DNA of 47,047 nucleotides from an uncultured Clostridia bacterium (GCA_948739805.1 CAPYID010000011.1:1-47047), one strand, 5' to 3'; shown: positions 33,469-41,807, counted from the stretch's first letter. Notes: generated by a model from the letters alone, not told the origin. Made by a program: numbers and translations.

Positions 33469-34686
33469 TTATTTTTCTCTTTCTCCTATATCTTTGTCTT
33501 GTTCTTCTTTTTGTTTTTCCTTTCTTGCCACTCTTGTTTTCGCCATGTTCAACATATCTACCACGTTATAGGTCTTTTCCAGATGTTCTTTTGCTTTTTG
33601 TTCTTTTGGTGTTAAACTTTTTTCTTTTTTTTCTATGTCTTCTTCGTCTATTATTGGTATGTTGAATTTACTTAGTATTGGTATAAACATTGTTTCATTT
33701 GTTGCTACTTTTATATAGTTGTTGTCTAGTTGAATTGCTAGGTTTACAAATTTGACTGCATTGTCATAGTCTCCTCTTAACATGTATATTTTTCCTAAAT
33801 TATAATATGCATCTGCTTCAAGTTCGTTGTCTTCTAAGGATCTTGTAAAGTATTGTTCTGCCTCGTCTAAATCGTTTGAGAATAGATTAATTTGTGCAAT
33901 GTTATAATATGCTTTATATAATAAACTATTTATTATTGCTGCTTCTTCATAACATATTTTGGCATTCTGAAAGTCGTTTAACATTGTATATGCAATTCCC
34001 ATACTATATAGTATATCATAATTATTGGGCGAGTATTTTAGTCCATTTGAATATACATTTAATGCCTCTTTATATTGTTCTAAGTCACAACATATATCTC
34101 CTAATAACATCGTTGCTTTTAGATATTCTGGTTTTTTTGATAGTAAATTTTGTAACATTACTTTTGCATCTTCTTTTTTGTCTAATTCATTTAATAAAAA
34201 TGATATTTTATAATAAGAATCATAATCTTTTTTATTTAAGTCAACCGCTACTACATATTCATCTATTGCTTTTCTCATCCCTCCTTCTTTTTCATAAACT
34301 TCTGCTAAAAGTTTATGTGCATTATAGCTTTTGGGATATTTACTTATTAATTCTAGCAAAACTTTTTTTGCAAACTTCGTATTGTTAAATTTTAAAGCAA
34401 TTTTAACAAGCAATAACTTTAATCTTTCTGCTATATTTTGTCCTTTCATCTCCATTGTAATAATTATAAAAGGTATTATTATAGAAATTAAATATATCAA
34501 TATTTTTAAAAACATATTAAAAGTCGATTTTGATATTATTTCTATAAAGTTTAATGCAATTCCTATTGCTTGCATTAATAATACTACTATATATACTGTA
34601 TCACTCTTTTTTATCATTTTGAAAAACATAATTATAAACAGATAGAATGCAATTATGCTAAATATAATTTTTTCAGCTATTATCAT
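33469..34686 (-). CDS. Membrane-anchored TPR protein
   Basis: A 405-residue protein. Three hydrophobic helices occupy about residues 4-80 (FSIIAFYLFIIMFFKMI; YIVVLLMQAIGIALNFIEII; FLKILIYLISIIIPFIIIT). A cytoplasmic TPR array of about seven repeats follows (e.g. YYKISFLLNELDKKEDAKVM, YDILYSMGIAYTMLNDFQNA, ADAYYNLGKIYMLRGDYDNA). The C-terminal tail is charged (KTRVARKEKQKEEQDKD). It probably serves as a protein-interaction scaffold; no partner can be named. ATG 34686 has better spacing to AAAGGA than ATG 34695. Confidence 0.75.
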   Translation of the reverse strand: MIIAEKIIFSIIAFYLFIIMFFKMIKKSDTVYIVVLLMQAIGIALNFIEIISKSTFNMFLKILIYLISIIIPFIIITMEMKGQNIAERLKLLLVKIALKFNNTKFAKKVLLELISKYPKSYNAHKLLAEVYEKEGGMRKAIDEYVVAVDLNKKDYDSYYKISFLLNELDKKEDAKVMLQNLLSKKPEYLKATMLLGDICCDLEQYKEALNVYSNGLKYSPNNYDILYSMGIAYTMLNDFQNAKICYEEAAIINSLLYKAYYNIAQINLFSNDLDEAEQYFTRSLEDNELEADAYYNLGKIYMLRGDYDNAVKFVNLAIQLDNNYIKVATNETMFIPILSKFNIPIIDEEDIEKKEKSLTPKEQKAKEHLEKTYNVVDMLNMAKTRVARKEKQKEEQDKDIGEREK

Positions 34687-34824
34687 ATTTACCATTCCTT
34701 TCCACTTACTCTTGTATTTTATAACATTTATAAAAAAAAGTCCATGCTATTTTCTAAAATGCTGTCATATATCTTTTAAATCTTTCATAGATATTGTAAA
34801 AATGGAGTTTAAAAGGAGTTTTCT

Positions 34825-35356
34825 ATGTTTATATGTAATTTCAAAATTAATTCTAATTTTATATTAAAATTATTTATTACTGTTTTGTTGATTATTGTAT
34901 TATCTATTATTGGTATTTCCATTTTAAAACTTTTTAATGGTTCTCCTGATAATCCAAGTAATTCTAATGTATATAATTTAACCCCTAGTAATTATACTAA
35001 TGTATTGAAAGCTGTACATAATAATATTGATAATTATGTTGGTCAACAAATATGTTTTTCTGGTTATGTATATAGAGTTTATGATTTTGATGATACTCAA
35101 TTTGTTTTGGCAAGAGATATGATTATTAGTTCTGATTTTCAGACTTTGGTTGTAGGATTTTTATGTCATTGCGATACAGCTTCATCATATTCAAATGGAT
35201 GTTGGGTTAATATAACTCGGAACTGTAACAAAAGGTGATTATCATGGAGAAATTCCAGTAATTGAGATTGAAAGTATTGAGGAAATTCAAAAACCTAAAG
35301 AGGAATATGTTTATCCTCCAGATGAAACATATGTTACAACATCTACTATATTATGA
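34825..35356 (+). CDS. TIGR03943/YcgQ-like protein, needs a +1 shift at CGG
   Basis: Read with one +1 shift, the product has 176 residues. A membrane anchor (LKLFITVLLIIVLSIIGISIL) is followed by a domain that resembles the C-terminal part of TIGR03943/YcgQ proteins: NNIDNYVGQQICFSGYVYR, FVLARDMIISSDFQTLVVGF, CHCDTASSYSNGCWVNIT. There the zero frame meets CGG (35218-35220), then NCNKR and a stop. Skipping the C gives TGTVTKGDYHGEIPVIEIES and EEIQKPKEEYVYPP, the expected family ending. AAGGAG precedes the start. The function is unknown; relatives are often next to metal-related permeases. Confidence 0.75.
35218..35221 (+). other. Candidate +1 frameshift site CGGA in the TIGR03943-like gene
   Basis: Codons ACT CGG AAC TGT. 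The +1 reading is GGA ACT GTA ACA AAA GGT, restoring a 46-residue family-like C terminus. Confidence 0.6.
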
Positions 35357-35359
35357 TCT

Positions 35360-35396
35360 AAAAAAATGGTCACAGTGCACTGTGACCATTTTTTGC
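35360..35396 (+). terminator. Perfect-stem terminator
   Basis: AAAAAATGGTCACAG pairs fully with CTGTGACCATTTTTT around TGCA. It lies four bases after the frameshifted stop of the TIGR03943-like gene, supporting 35356 as the real gene end. Confidence 0.88.
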
Positions 35397-35440
35397 TATG
35401 GCATGATTATATATTATATTAAAATCTAATCTTCTATTAT

Positions 35441-35465
35441 CGGATGTCCAAAGGGTACCCCCTAC
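35441..35465. repeat. Possible degenerate dispersed palindrome
   Basis: GGATGTCC-AAA-GGGTACCC followed by CCTAC. The arms match only partly, but the CCCCCTAC tail recalls the family. Confidence 0.35.
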
Positions 35466-35535
35466 TTAGCTAGCACATTTTCTTTGATGAACAATATTTT
35501 ACTTTTCTAATCTCTAACTTCTAATTTCTAGATTA

Positions 35536-36876
35536 CTATATATGCATTATTAAAACTGCAACATTGAAAAATACTAGTACTGAACATGTATCAACTATTG
35601 TAGTTATTAGTGGTGCTGCCATTATTGCTGGATCTAATTTTAATTTTTTTGCTAATATTGGCAAAATACAGCCTAAGGATTTTGCAATCATTGCTGTTAT
35701 TACTAATGTAATTCCTACAACAAATGCTAACTGTAAATTTTGATATTGTACCATTATTCTAGCTCCATTTACAACTGCTAATATTATTCCAACTATTAAA
35801 GATACTCTTATCTCTTTCCACCATACTTTGAAAAAGTCTTTTATTCTAATTTCGTCTGTTGCTAGTCCACGAATTATTAATGTTGAGCTTTGAGAACCAC
35901 AGTTTCCTCCTGTACCCATTATCATTGGTATAAATGCTACTAATAATGGTATAGTTGCAAATGCTTCTTCATATTGTGTAATAATTGAACCTGTTACTAT
36001 TGAGGATAACATTAAAAATAATAACCAAACTATTCTATTTTTTGAATGTGTAAATATACTTGTTTTAAAATAACTATCTTCTGTTGGCTGCATAGCTGCC
36101 ATTATTTCAAAGTCTTCTGCTACTGCATCTTGCATAACATCAATCGCATCATCAATAGTTATAATTCCTACTAATCTTTCTTCTTTATCAACTACTGGTA
36201 ATGCTATAAAATTATACTTATCAAACATTTTTGCAACTTCTTCTTTATTCATAACTGTAGTTACTTTAAAAGTGTTTGTATCCATAATATCTTTTATTAG
36301 CTCATCCCTTTCTGCTACTAATAAATCTTTAAGCTCAACTGTTCCCAGTAGTTTCCTTTTTGCATCTGTTACATAACAATTATATACGGTCTCTTTTTTT
36401 AATCCTATTTTTTTTATTCTATCAAAGGCTTCTTGTACTGTCATATTTTCTTTAAGGTCTACAAATTCGACCGTCATTATGCTTCCAGCACTATCATCTG
36501 GATATTTAAGCAATTCATTTATTATTTTTCTGTTTTCTGAGTTTATATTTTTCAAAATACGTTTTACTACATTAGCAGGCATTTCTTCTATTAAGTCTGT
36601 TGCATCGTCCATAAATAATTGGTCTATTATGTTTTGTAATTCTTTATCTGTTATCGAGTTTATCAAAGCTTCTTGTACATCTGAATCTAGTTCTGCAAAT
36701 ACTTCTGCTGCTCTCTCTTTTGATAGCAATCTATATATTACAATAATTTGTTCTTTATCTAATTCTTCAAATAAAGCAGGGAAATCGGCACAGTTTATAC
36801 ATTCTAATTTCTCATGTAGTTTATTCATTTTTTTATTTTCTATTAATTCTTTTATTTCATTAATATTTTCCTCCAT
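35536..36876 (-). CDS. mgtE: MgtE-type magnesium transporter
   Basis: A 446-residue protein with the MgtE layout. The N-terminal helical superfamily domain covers about residues 10-125. A CBS pair follows (AGSIMTVEFVDLKENMTVQE; VVDKEERLVGIITIDDAIDV), with the plug helix after it. Five membrane helices lie at the C terminus (IVWLLFLMLSSIVTGSIITQ; IPLLVAFIPMIMGTGGNCGS). The sequence PMIMGTGGNCGSQSST lines the pore in the family. It is downstream of a metal ABC transporter in the same direction. Confidence 0.93.
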   Translation of the reverse strand: MEENINEIKELIENKKMNKLHEKLECINCADFPALFEELDKEQIIVIYRLLSKERAAEVFAELDSDVQEALINSITDKELQNIIDQLFMDDATDLIEEMPANVVKRILKNINSENRKIINELLKYPDDSAGSIMTVEFVDLKENMTVQEAFDRIKKIGLKKETVYNCYVTDAKRKLLGTVELKDLLVAERDELIKDIMDTNTFKVTTVMNKEEVAKMFDKYNFIALPVVDKEERLVGIITIDDAIDVMQDAVAEDFEIMAAMQPTEDSYFKTSIFTHSKNRIVWLLFLMLSSIVTGSIITQYEEAFATIPLLVAFIPMIMGTGGNCGSQSSTLIIRGLATDEIRIKDFFKVWWKEIRVSLIVGIILAVVNGARIMVQYQNLQLAFVVGITLVITAMIAKSLGCILPILAKKLKLDPAIMAAPLITTIVDTCSVLVFFNVAVLIMHI

Positions 36877-36907
36877 TTATTACCATCTCCCTCTTTGTTA
36901 CAAATAT

Positions 36908-37726
36908 TTATTTATATATAATCTGGTCTAATAAAGTAAATACTATAAATAATACTAGATTTACAATTACAATCATTGCTCCAGTACTAATATTATATAT
37001 ATATGAAAGATAAATCCCTGTAAAGAATGAAAATATACTAATTACACCAGATGAAATTACTACTTTTTTAAATGTTTTAAATAATCTCATAGAGGTTAAT
37101 GCTGGAAATATAATTATACTACTTATAAGCATAGTTCCCATCATTCTCATTCCTACTACTATTATCACTGCTGTTAATAGTGCTATTATATTTGTATACC
37201 ATTTTACATTTAATCCACTTGCTTTTGCAAAATTTTCATCAAATGTTACTGCAAATAATTTTCTATAATATATTAAAAATAATATTCCAACAATGATACT
37301 AGCAATTACGCTTAATATTACATCACTTTCGCTCATTGCTAGTATGCTTCCAAACATATAATTCCATACATCAGTGTTTATACCAGTAGTTGCAGATGTT
37401 ACTGCAACTCCTATTGCTAAACTACTACTAGCAATAATTCCAATAGCACTATCACTTTGAATTTTACTATTATTTCCTATTTTAAGTAGTAATATTGCTG
37501 CAATTATTACTACTGGTATTGATACGAATAATGGGCTCCAACCTATGGCTAATGCTACTGCTAAAATACCAAATCCTACATGAGATAATCCATCACCTAT
37601 CATTGCATATCTTTTTAATACTAAACTAACACCTAAAAGAGCTGCACATAAACTCACTAATGTTCCAACTAAAATTGCTCTTTGAATGAATGTATATTGT
37701 AGCATTTCAATTATTGTATTTATCAT
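36908..37726 (-). CDS. ABC-3 metal permease (ZnuB/MntB-like)
   Basis: A 272-residue permease with about eight helices. Family blocks are ERYAMIGD-like LKRYAMIGDGLSHVGFG near residue 40 and GMRMMGTMLISSIIIFPALT near 190. It pairs with the ATPase gene 14 bases upstream. Zinc or manganese is the likely substrate. No solute-binding protein gene is present in the window. Confidence 0.88.
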   Translation of the reverse strand: MINTIIEMLQYTFIQRAILVGTLVSLCAALLGVSLVLKRYAMIGDGLSHVGFGILAVALAIGWSPLFVSIPVVIIAAILLLKIGNNSKIQSDSAIGIIASSSLAIGVAVTSATTGINTDVWNYMFGSILAMSESDVILSVIASIIVGILFLIYYRKLFAVTFDENFAKASGLNVKWYTNIIALLTAVIIVVGMRMMGTMLISSIIIFPALTSMRLFKTFKKVVISSGVISIFSFFTGIYLSYIYNISTGAMIVIVNLVLFIVFTLLDQIIYK

Positions 37727-37740
37727 CTAATTATCCCTTT

Positions 37741-38409
37741 CTATACTATTTTGTATCTCTCTGGTAATCCATCAAATGTTACTTTTCCTTTTTCTATCTC
37801 TATAAGTCTTGTTGCATATTGCACTGCTCTTTCTACATCATGTGATACCATAACTATCGTTAGATTTCTTTTTTTATTTAATGTTTTAAGTGTTGAGTAT
37901 ATCTTTCTTGCAATACTTGGATCTAAACCATTTGTCGGTTCATCTAACACTATTAGATTATTTGTAGCACACATAGCTCTTGCAATTAAAACTCTTTGTT
38001 GTTGACCTCCAGACAAATCTCTAAAGCATTTTTTTCTAATAGCATAAATATCTAATTCCTTCATAATTTCATTTGCTTTTTCTTTATCCTGTTTTGTATA
38101 CCATATCTTCTTAATATTATTTGATATAGTTCCACTTAATACCACTTCTTCTATAGATGCTGGAAAATTTGCTTGTATTTCTGTTTTTTGTGGCAAATAT
38201 CCTAACTTTTCTTTTAATGTAATTTTTCCTTCTGGTACTTTGTTAAGTCCAACTATACATTTAATTAAAGTACTTTTACCTGAACCGTTTTCACCAACTA
38301 TACATAAAAAATCACCTTCATTTACAGAGAGGCTTACATTTTTTAAAGTATCTTCATCATCTCTAGATTCATACCTAAAAGTTAAATTTTTAATATCAAT
38401 TAAATCCAT
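37741..38409 (-). CDS. Metal ABC transporter ATPase (ZnuC/MntA-like)
   Basis: A 222-residue ATPase. Walker A GENGSGKSTLIKCIVGL is near residue 38, LGYLPQKTEIQANFP is the Q-loop region, the signature LSGGQQQRVLIARAM is near 133, and Walker B NLIVLDEPTNGLD near 155. Close to ZnuC/MntB-type ATPases of the ABC-3 family. It is the first gene of the unit with its own promoter at 38448-38477. The metal cannot be decided from sequence. Confidence 0.9.
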   Translation of the reverse strand: MDLIDIKNLTFRYESRDDEDTLKNVSLSVNEGDFLCIVGENGSGKSTLIKCIVGLNKVPEGKITLKEKLGYLPQKTEIQANFPASIEEVVLSGTISNNIKKIWYTKQDKEKANEIMKELDIYAIRKKCFRDLSGGQQQRVLIARAMCATNNLIVLDEPTNGLDPSIARKIYSTLKTLNKKRNLTIVMVSHDVERAVQYATRLIEIEKGKVTFDGLPERYKIV

Positions 38410-38447
38410 ATATTTTTCCTTTCAGCTTGCTATTTTGATACATTAAA

Positions 38448-38477
38448 ATTATATAATATTTTTATGCAATTTGTCAA
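38448..38477 (-). promoter_or_regulatory. Promoter of the metal ABC transporter unit
   Basis: Perfect minus-strand TTGACA (38477-38472) and TATAAT (38453-38448) with an 18-base spacer. No clear Zur or MntR box is visible around it. Confidence 0.7.
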
Positions 38478-38535
38478 TGGGTAATTCCAGGGGCACAGAG
38501 TAATTCCCTCAGTAATTTCAAGGTGATTTTAAACT

Positions 38536-38583
38536 AAAAATAATCGAAGTAACATTATTTAATGTTTTCTTCGATTATTTTTA
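38536..38583 (-). terminator. Terminator overlapping the end of gmk
   Basis: AAAAATAATCGAAG (38536-38549) is the exact complement of CTTCGATTATTTTT (38569-38582). On the minus strand the first arm is inside the gmk coding region, the stop codon is in the loop, and the second arm ends in T. Confidence 0.75.
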
Positions 38584-39112
38584 TTACTTTTTGTATAGTT
38601 TCTTCTTGATTGGTGTTGTCAATCACATAATCATATTGTCCAATTTTAGATTCCTCATATTCAAATCTACCTAACCTTAATTCTATCTCTTCTTCACTTG
38701 GCTTGTCTTCTCTTGCTTCTAGTCTTTTTCTTAGTTCCTCTTTTGGAACTCTTAAAAATATTGTTATGATTTTGATTGTTTCACCTAATTGTTTAACTAA
38801 GTTTTCTGTTCCATTTACATCTACATCTCTTATAGCTACTTTTCCATTTGCTATTTTTTCTTGCAATGGTTTTTTTGCAACTCCATAGTATTTATTATGG
38901 TGTATATCATATTCATATAGTTCTCCATTTGCTATCATTTCTTTAAATTTTTCTTCGGTAACAAAAATATATGTTGTTCCAGGAATATCTCCCTCTCTCA
39001 TAGATCTACTTGTAACTGTTGGGAAAGTATCTACATAGTTTAGTCTTTTTACTACTTCCTTTTTTACAGTATCTTTTCCTGCTCCTGCTACTCCTGATAA
39101 TATTACTAACAT
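38555..39112 (-). CDS. gmk: Guanylate kinase-like protein
   Basis: A 185-residue nucleotide kinase. The P-loop reads SGVAGAGKDTV, in place of the usual GPSGxGKST. The GMP-binding region is seen as TVTSRSMREGDIPGTTYIFV and the lid as RLEAREDKPSEEEIELRLGR, with YDYVIDNTN typical of Gmk. It overlaps rpoZ by seven bases, the standard gmk-rpoZ pairing (here rpoZ comes first). The altered P-loop is a variation worth noting but keeps the key Gly-Lys. Confidence 0.85.
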   Translation of the reverse strand: MLVILSGVAGAGKDTVKKEVVKRLNYVDTFPTVTSRSMREGDIPGTTYIFVTEEKFKEMIANGELYEYDIHHNKYYGVAKKPLQEKIANGKVAIRDVDVNGTENLVKQLGETIKIITIFLRVPKEELRKRLEAREDKPSEEEIELRLGRFEYEESKIGQYDYVIDNTNQEETIQKVIKIIEENIK

Positions 39113-39297
39113 TTTGGACCTACCTTACCTTCTGCTATTTCTACTGCTGCTAATGTTACATTTGAATCTTCAATTTTATTTGTTAAAGGTGTTTCGCCTT
39201 TTGATAATTGTCTCGCTCTTTTAGCTGTTACTATTACTAGCCCAAATCTATTGTCTACTTTTTTTAATAGTTCTGTAACAGTTGGTTTTACCATCAT
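39106..39297 (-). CDS. rpoZ: RNA polymerase omega subunit
   Basis: A 63-residue protein. VTELLKKVDNRFGLVIVTAK and RARQLSKGE are the conserved omega helices, and NVTLAAVEIAEGKV the tail. AAGGAG is nine bases before the ATG at 39297. It is coupled to gmk, as in many Firmicutes. Confidence 0.9.
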   Translation of the reverse strand: MMVKPTVTELLKKVDNRFGLVIVTAKRARQLSKGETPLTNKIEDSNVTLAAVEIAEGKVGPKC

Positions 39298-39313
39298 TTT
39301 TAATCACTCCTTC

Positions 39314-39446
39314 GTAAGATTTGCTTCGCAATATTTTTACTATTTCATTAATATTTAACTAAAGCCAGTAAAATTTACTTTGTAAATTTTCCAGGTTTTT
39401 GCGTTAAATATATATATAATATGAAATATGTAAGATTTGCTTCGCA
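39314..39446. repeat. Repeated 17-mer in the rpoZ leader
   Basis: GTAAGATTTGCTTCGCA occurs at 39314-39330 and again at 39430-39446. Between them AAAATTTAC-TTT-GTAAATTTT makes a hairpin (39372-39393). The second copy is in the loop of another imperfect hairpin (AATATGAAA with TTTCATATT). The gap between rpoZ and the next gene holds nothing else I can identify. Confidence 0.55.
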
Positions 39447-39479
39447 TCTTTCATATTTTATATTATAATATATATTTAA

Positions 39480-39980
39480 CTATTTTGCAACTATAGCTTT
39501 TATATCATTTTGACTTTTGTAGTATTTTTTCTTTGAGTTTCTTATTATTAATATACCTTTTGATATATAATATATTCCACTTATTATCATTCCGCTAATT
39601 GTTATTTTATTGAAGTTCCCATAGTATAATGAATATCCAGATATTAGGTATAATGTATAAAATGATAATATTAATATTTCTATGCTATGTAAAATTATTT
39701 CATTTTTATTAGTTTTATAGGATATTTCAAATATAACTATTGTTCCTAATATTAATATTACACTACATATTTTTAAGATCGTAATAAAATTTTCCGTCTC
39801 TATATTTTGTTCCCCTAGTTGTAAAAAAAATAGATATATTAATATTATTAACAATATTATAATATTAATTATACTTTTTTTTAGTATTTTTTTCTTTTCA
39901 GAATTGGGTAATTTTTTTTTGCTTTTTATTTCTTCTTCGAGTTTTGCTAATTTGCTATTTATTTCGTTTTCCTTTTTCAA
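39480..39980 (-). CDS. Unrecognised membrane protein with a coiled-coil start
   Basis: A 166-residue protein. A charged, coiled-coil-like N terminus (NSKLAKLEEEIKSKKK) is followed by four hydrophobic segments at about 35-52, 65-83, 93-112 and 123-143. It starts with TTG at 39980, with GGAGG seven bases upstream. Lys- and Ile-rich with no recognised motif. It is in the same direction as xerD and rpoZ-gmk. Confidence 0.6.
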   Translation of the reverse strand: MKKENEINSKLAKLEEEIKSKKKLPNSEKKKILKKSIINIIILLIILIYLFFLQLGEQNIETENFITILKICSVILILGTIVIFEISYKTNKNEIILHSIEILILSFYTLYLISGYSLYYGNFNKITISGMIISGIYYISKGILIIRNSKKKYYKSQNDIKAIVAK

Positions 39981-40058
39981 CCTTTTTCCTCCGATTATAA
40001 ATTAAGGTGCTAGGGCAGATTAAAAAATCTACCCTATATATACTCCTTTAATATATCA

Positions 40059-40940
40059 TTATGCACGTGGATGTGCTTTTTTGTAAATATTTTGAAGACT
40101 TTCATCCTGAAATTGCATATAAACCTGTGTAGATGATATATCTGAGTGTCCTAACATCAATTGTATAGATTTTAGGTCTGCCCCATTTTGCAATAAATGC
40201 GTTGCAAATGAATGTCTTAAAACGTGTGGTGTAATATCTTTTGTTATATGTGCTTGTTCTTTATAGTATTTTATTATCTTCCAAAAACCTTGTCTTGTTA
40301 ATCTCTGTCCATTAGTATTAACAAATAATGCTTTAACACTATCATCTTTTATAATTATTGGTCTTGCATTTTCAACATAATCTTTTAAAGCTTCCTTTGA
40401 TAATTTTCCTAAAGGTATATTTCTTTGTTTTTCTCCAGTTTTACACATTACAAGACCTTCCTCAAAGTTAATGTCACCTAAATCTAATGATATTATTTCT
40501 GTAACTTTCATTCCAGTAGCATAAGCAAATTCTAACATAGCTTTGTCTCTAATTCCTTTTAAGTCAATGCTTTTTGGTTGTTCCAATAATAGTTCTACTT
40601 CTTGTGCAGATAATACTGTTGGAACCCTTTTATCAATCTTGGGAGATTGTATTCCTTCTGTTGGGTCTCTTTTTATTTTCTTATTTCTTAATAAGTATTG
40701 ATAAAATGCTCTTATTGATGCAAGACTTCTTGATATTGTTGAACTTTTCTTTCCAAGACTTTTCATATAATCTAAATATTTTAATATTTGTTCATCATCA
40801 ACTTTCACATAATTTATTCGATTTATTTCAACATATTTTTGATATTGTGCTATGTCTCTTTTGTATGATTGTAATGTATTATCTGAAGCTTTTTTATCAT
40901 TTTGTATGAATTCTAAAAAATTGCTTATTTGTTTTTCCAT
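40059..40940 (-). CDS. xerD: XerD-like tyrosine recombinase with Arg I replaced by Lys
   Basis: A 293-residue recombinase. An N-terminal SAM-like domain (MEKQISNFLEFIQ, TLQSYKRDIAQY) is followed by the catalytic domain. The box around the first catalytic residue reads YATGMKVTEI, where Arg is usual. Lys in KTGEKQRNIPL, HVLRHSFATHLLQNG, LGHSDISSTQVYM with the Tyr nucleophile are all present. In relatives XerC/XerD resolve chromosome dimers. ATG 40940 aligns with family starts; ATG 40952 is one base from its ribosome site. Its place near spoIIM is typical of XerD in Firmicutes. Confidence 0.85.
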   Translation of the reverse strand: MEKQISNFLEFIQNDKKASDNTLQSYKRDIAQYQKYVEINRINYVKVDDEQILKYLDYMKSLGKKSSTISRSLASIRAFYQYLLRNKKIKRDPTEGIQSPKIDKRVPTVLSAQEVELLLEQPKSIDLKGIRDKAMLEFAYATGMKVTEIISLDLGDINFEEGLVMCKTGEKQRNIPLGKLSKEALKDYVENARPIIIKDDSVKALFVNTNGQRLTRQGFWKIIKYYKEQAHITKDITPHVLRHSFATHLLQNGADLKSIQLMLGHSDISSTQVYMQFQDESLQNIYKKAHPRA

Positions 40941-41031
40941 ACTTAATTTCATTCCTTCCTAATGCATACATAATGGTAAAAATTTTTTCACCATTAACAT
41001 TCCTTATTTATTACTTGTCATAATCATATAT

Positions 41032-41060
41032 GTTATATCAAATAAAATTTAAATTGTAAA
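41032..41060 (-). promoter_or_regulatory. Promoter of the xerD-like gene
   Basis: Minus-strand TTTACA (41060-41055) and TATAAC (41037-41032) with a 17-base spacer, about 90 bases before the start codon. Confidence 0.5.
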
Positions 41061-41165
41061 TAGTTTTATAGAAATTTTACATAAAAACTATGAAATTCTG
41101 TTACTATGTAAATTTTGTTTATTAATGAATAAATAAATGATTTGAGTATAAAGCAAAGAGAATAA

Positions 41166-41807
41166 TTATATAAACATAATTTTGAAAATATTAGTTGATA
41201 TATATGTTTCAATAACTGATGCAATTACATTTATAATTCCAATAAATATTGCTATTACAGTATATCTTATAATCTCAACTTTTATATTTTCCCTCCTTCT
41301 ATCTTTCATTATTGCTTTATATAATTTTATGCCACTAACTGCTAATATTAATATGCTTGGGATTAATATTATATTTTGTAGTAACATTGTTGATAATGTA
41401 AATTCTAACCCTTGTGTAACACCTAATGTTGCAATGACTGCTGATATAGTATATCCCATACAGAATCCCTTTATAGAAACTATTAAATATACTATTGGCA
41501 TTCCAATTACGGTTAACCCTGATAGCCACAATAATATTGTAATTAATAAATTGTTAAACACTGATGTCTTTAACAATTTATTAGAATCAATATTACTTCC
41601 ATTTTGTATATCTACTATAAATTCATTAACATAGCTTGATATTTCTTGTCTTTGACTTAAATCTGTCTTATTTATATACATTGTTCCTAATATAATGCCT
41701 ATTAGAAATATTATTATCATCACAATGTATTCAGTAATATTATTTGTTATATGTCCAATTAGAATTTCACTTATTACACTTTTTCTATATATTCTTTTGT
41801 TAATCAT
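41166..41807 (-). CDS. spoIIM: Stage II sporulation protein M
   Basis: A 213-residue membrane protein. Five hydrophobic segments are seen, among them YIVMIIIFLIGIILGTMYIN. The family core is SNKLLKTSVFNNLLITILLW, then LSGLTVIGMPIVYLIVSIKG and FCMGYTISAVIATLGVTQGL. SpoIIM joins SpoIID and SpoIIP in forespore engulfment. The start at 41807 follows AAAGGA at a somewhat long 12 bases; a TTG at 41828 is the alternative. Neighbourhood with xerD fits. Confidence 0.88.
   Translation of the reverse strand: MINKRIYRKSVISEILIGHITNNITEYIVMIIIFLIGIILGTMYINKTDLSQRQEISSYVNEFIVDIQNGSNIDSNKLLKTSVFNNLLITILLWLSGLTVIGMPIVYLIVSIKGFCMGYTISAVIATLGVTQGLEFTLSTMLLQNIILIPSILILAVSGIKLYKAIMKDRRRENIKVEIIRYTVIAIFIGIINVIASVIETYISTNIFKIMFI

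Noticed and set aside
20368..35221. Simple reassignment of CGG to Trp or another amino acid
   Set aside because: Any single-residue reading of CGG leaves the three genes in the wrong frame, so reassignment alone cannot explain them.
38480..38530. GGGTAATTCC...GTAATTCCCTC as another dispersed palindrome
   Set aside because: It is closer to a direct repeat of GTAATTCC, and lacks the GCCCCTACA tail.
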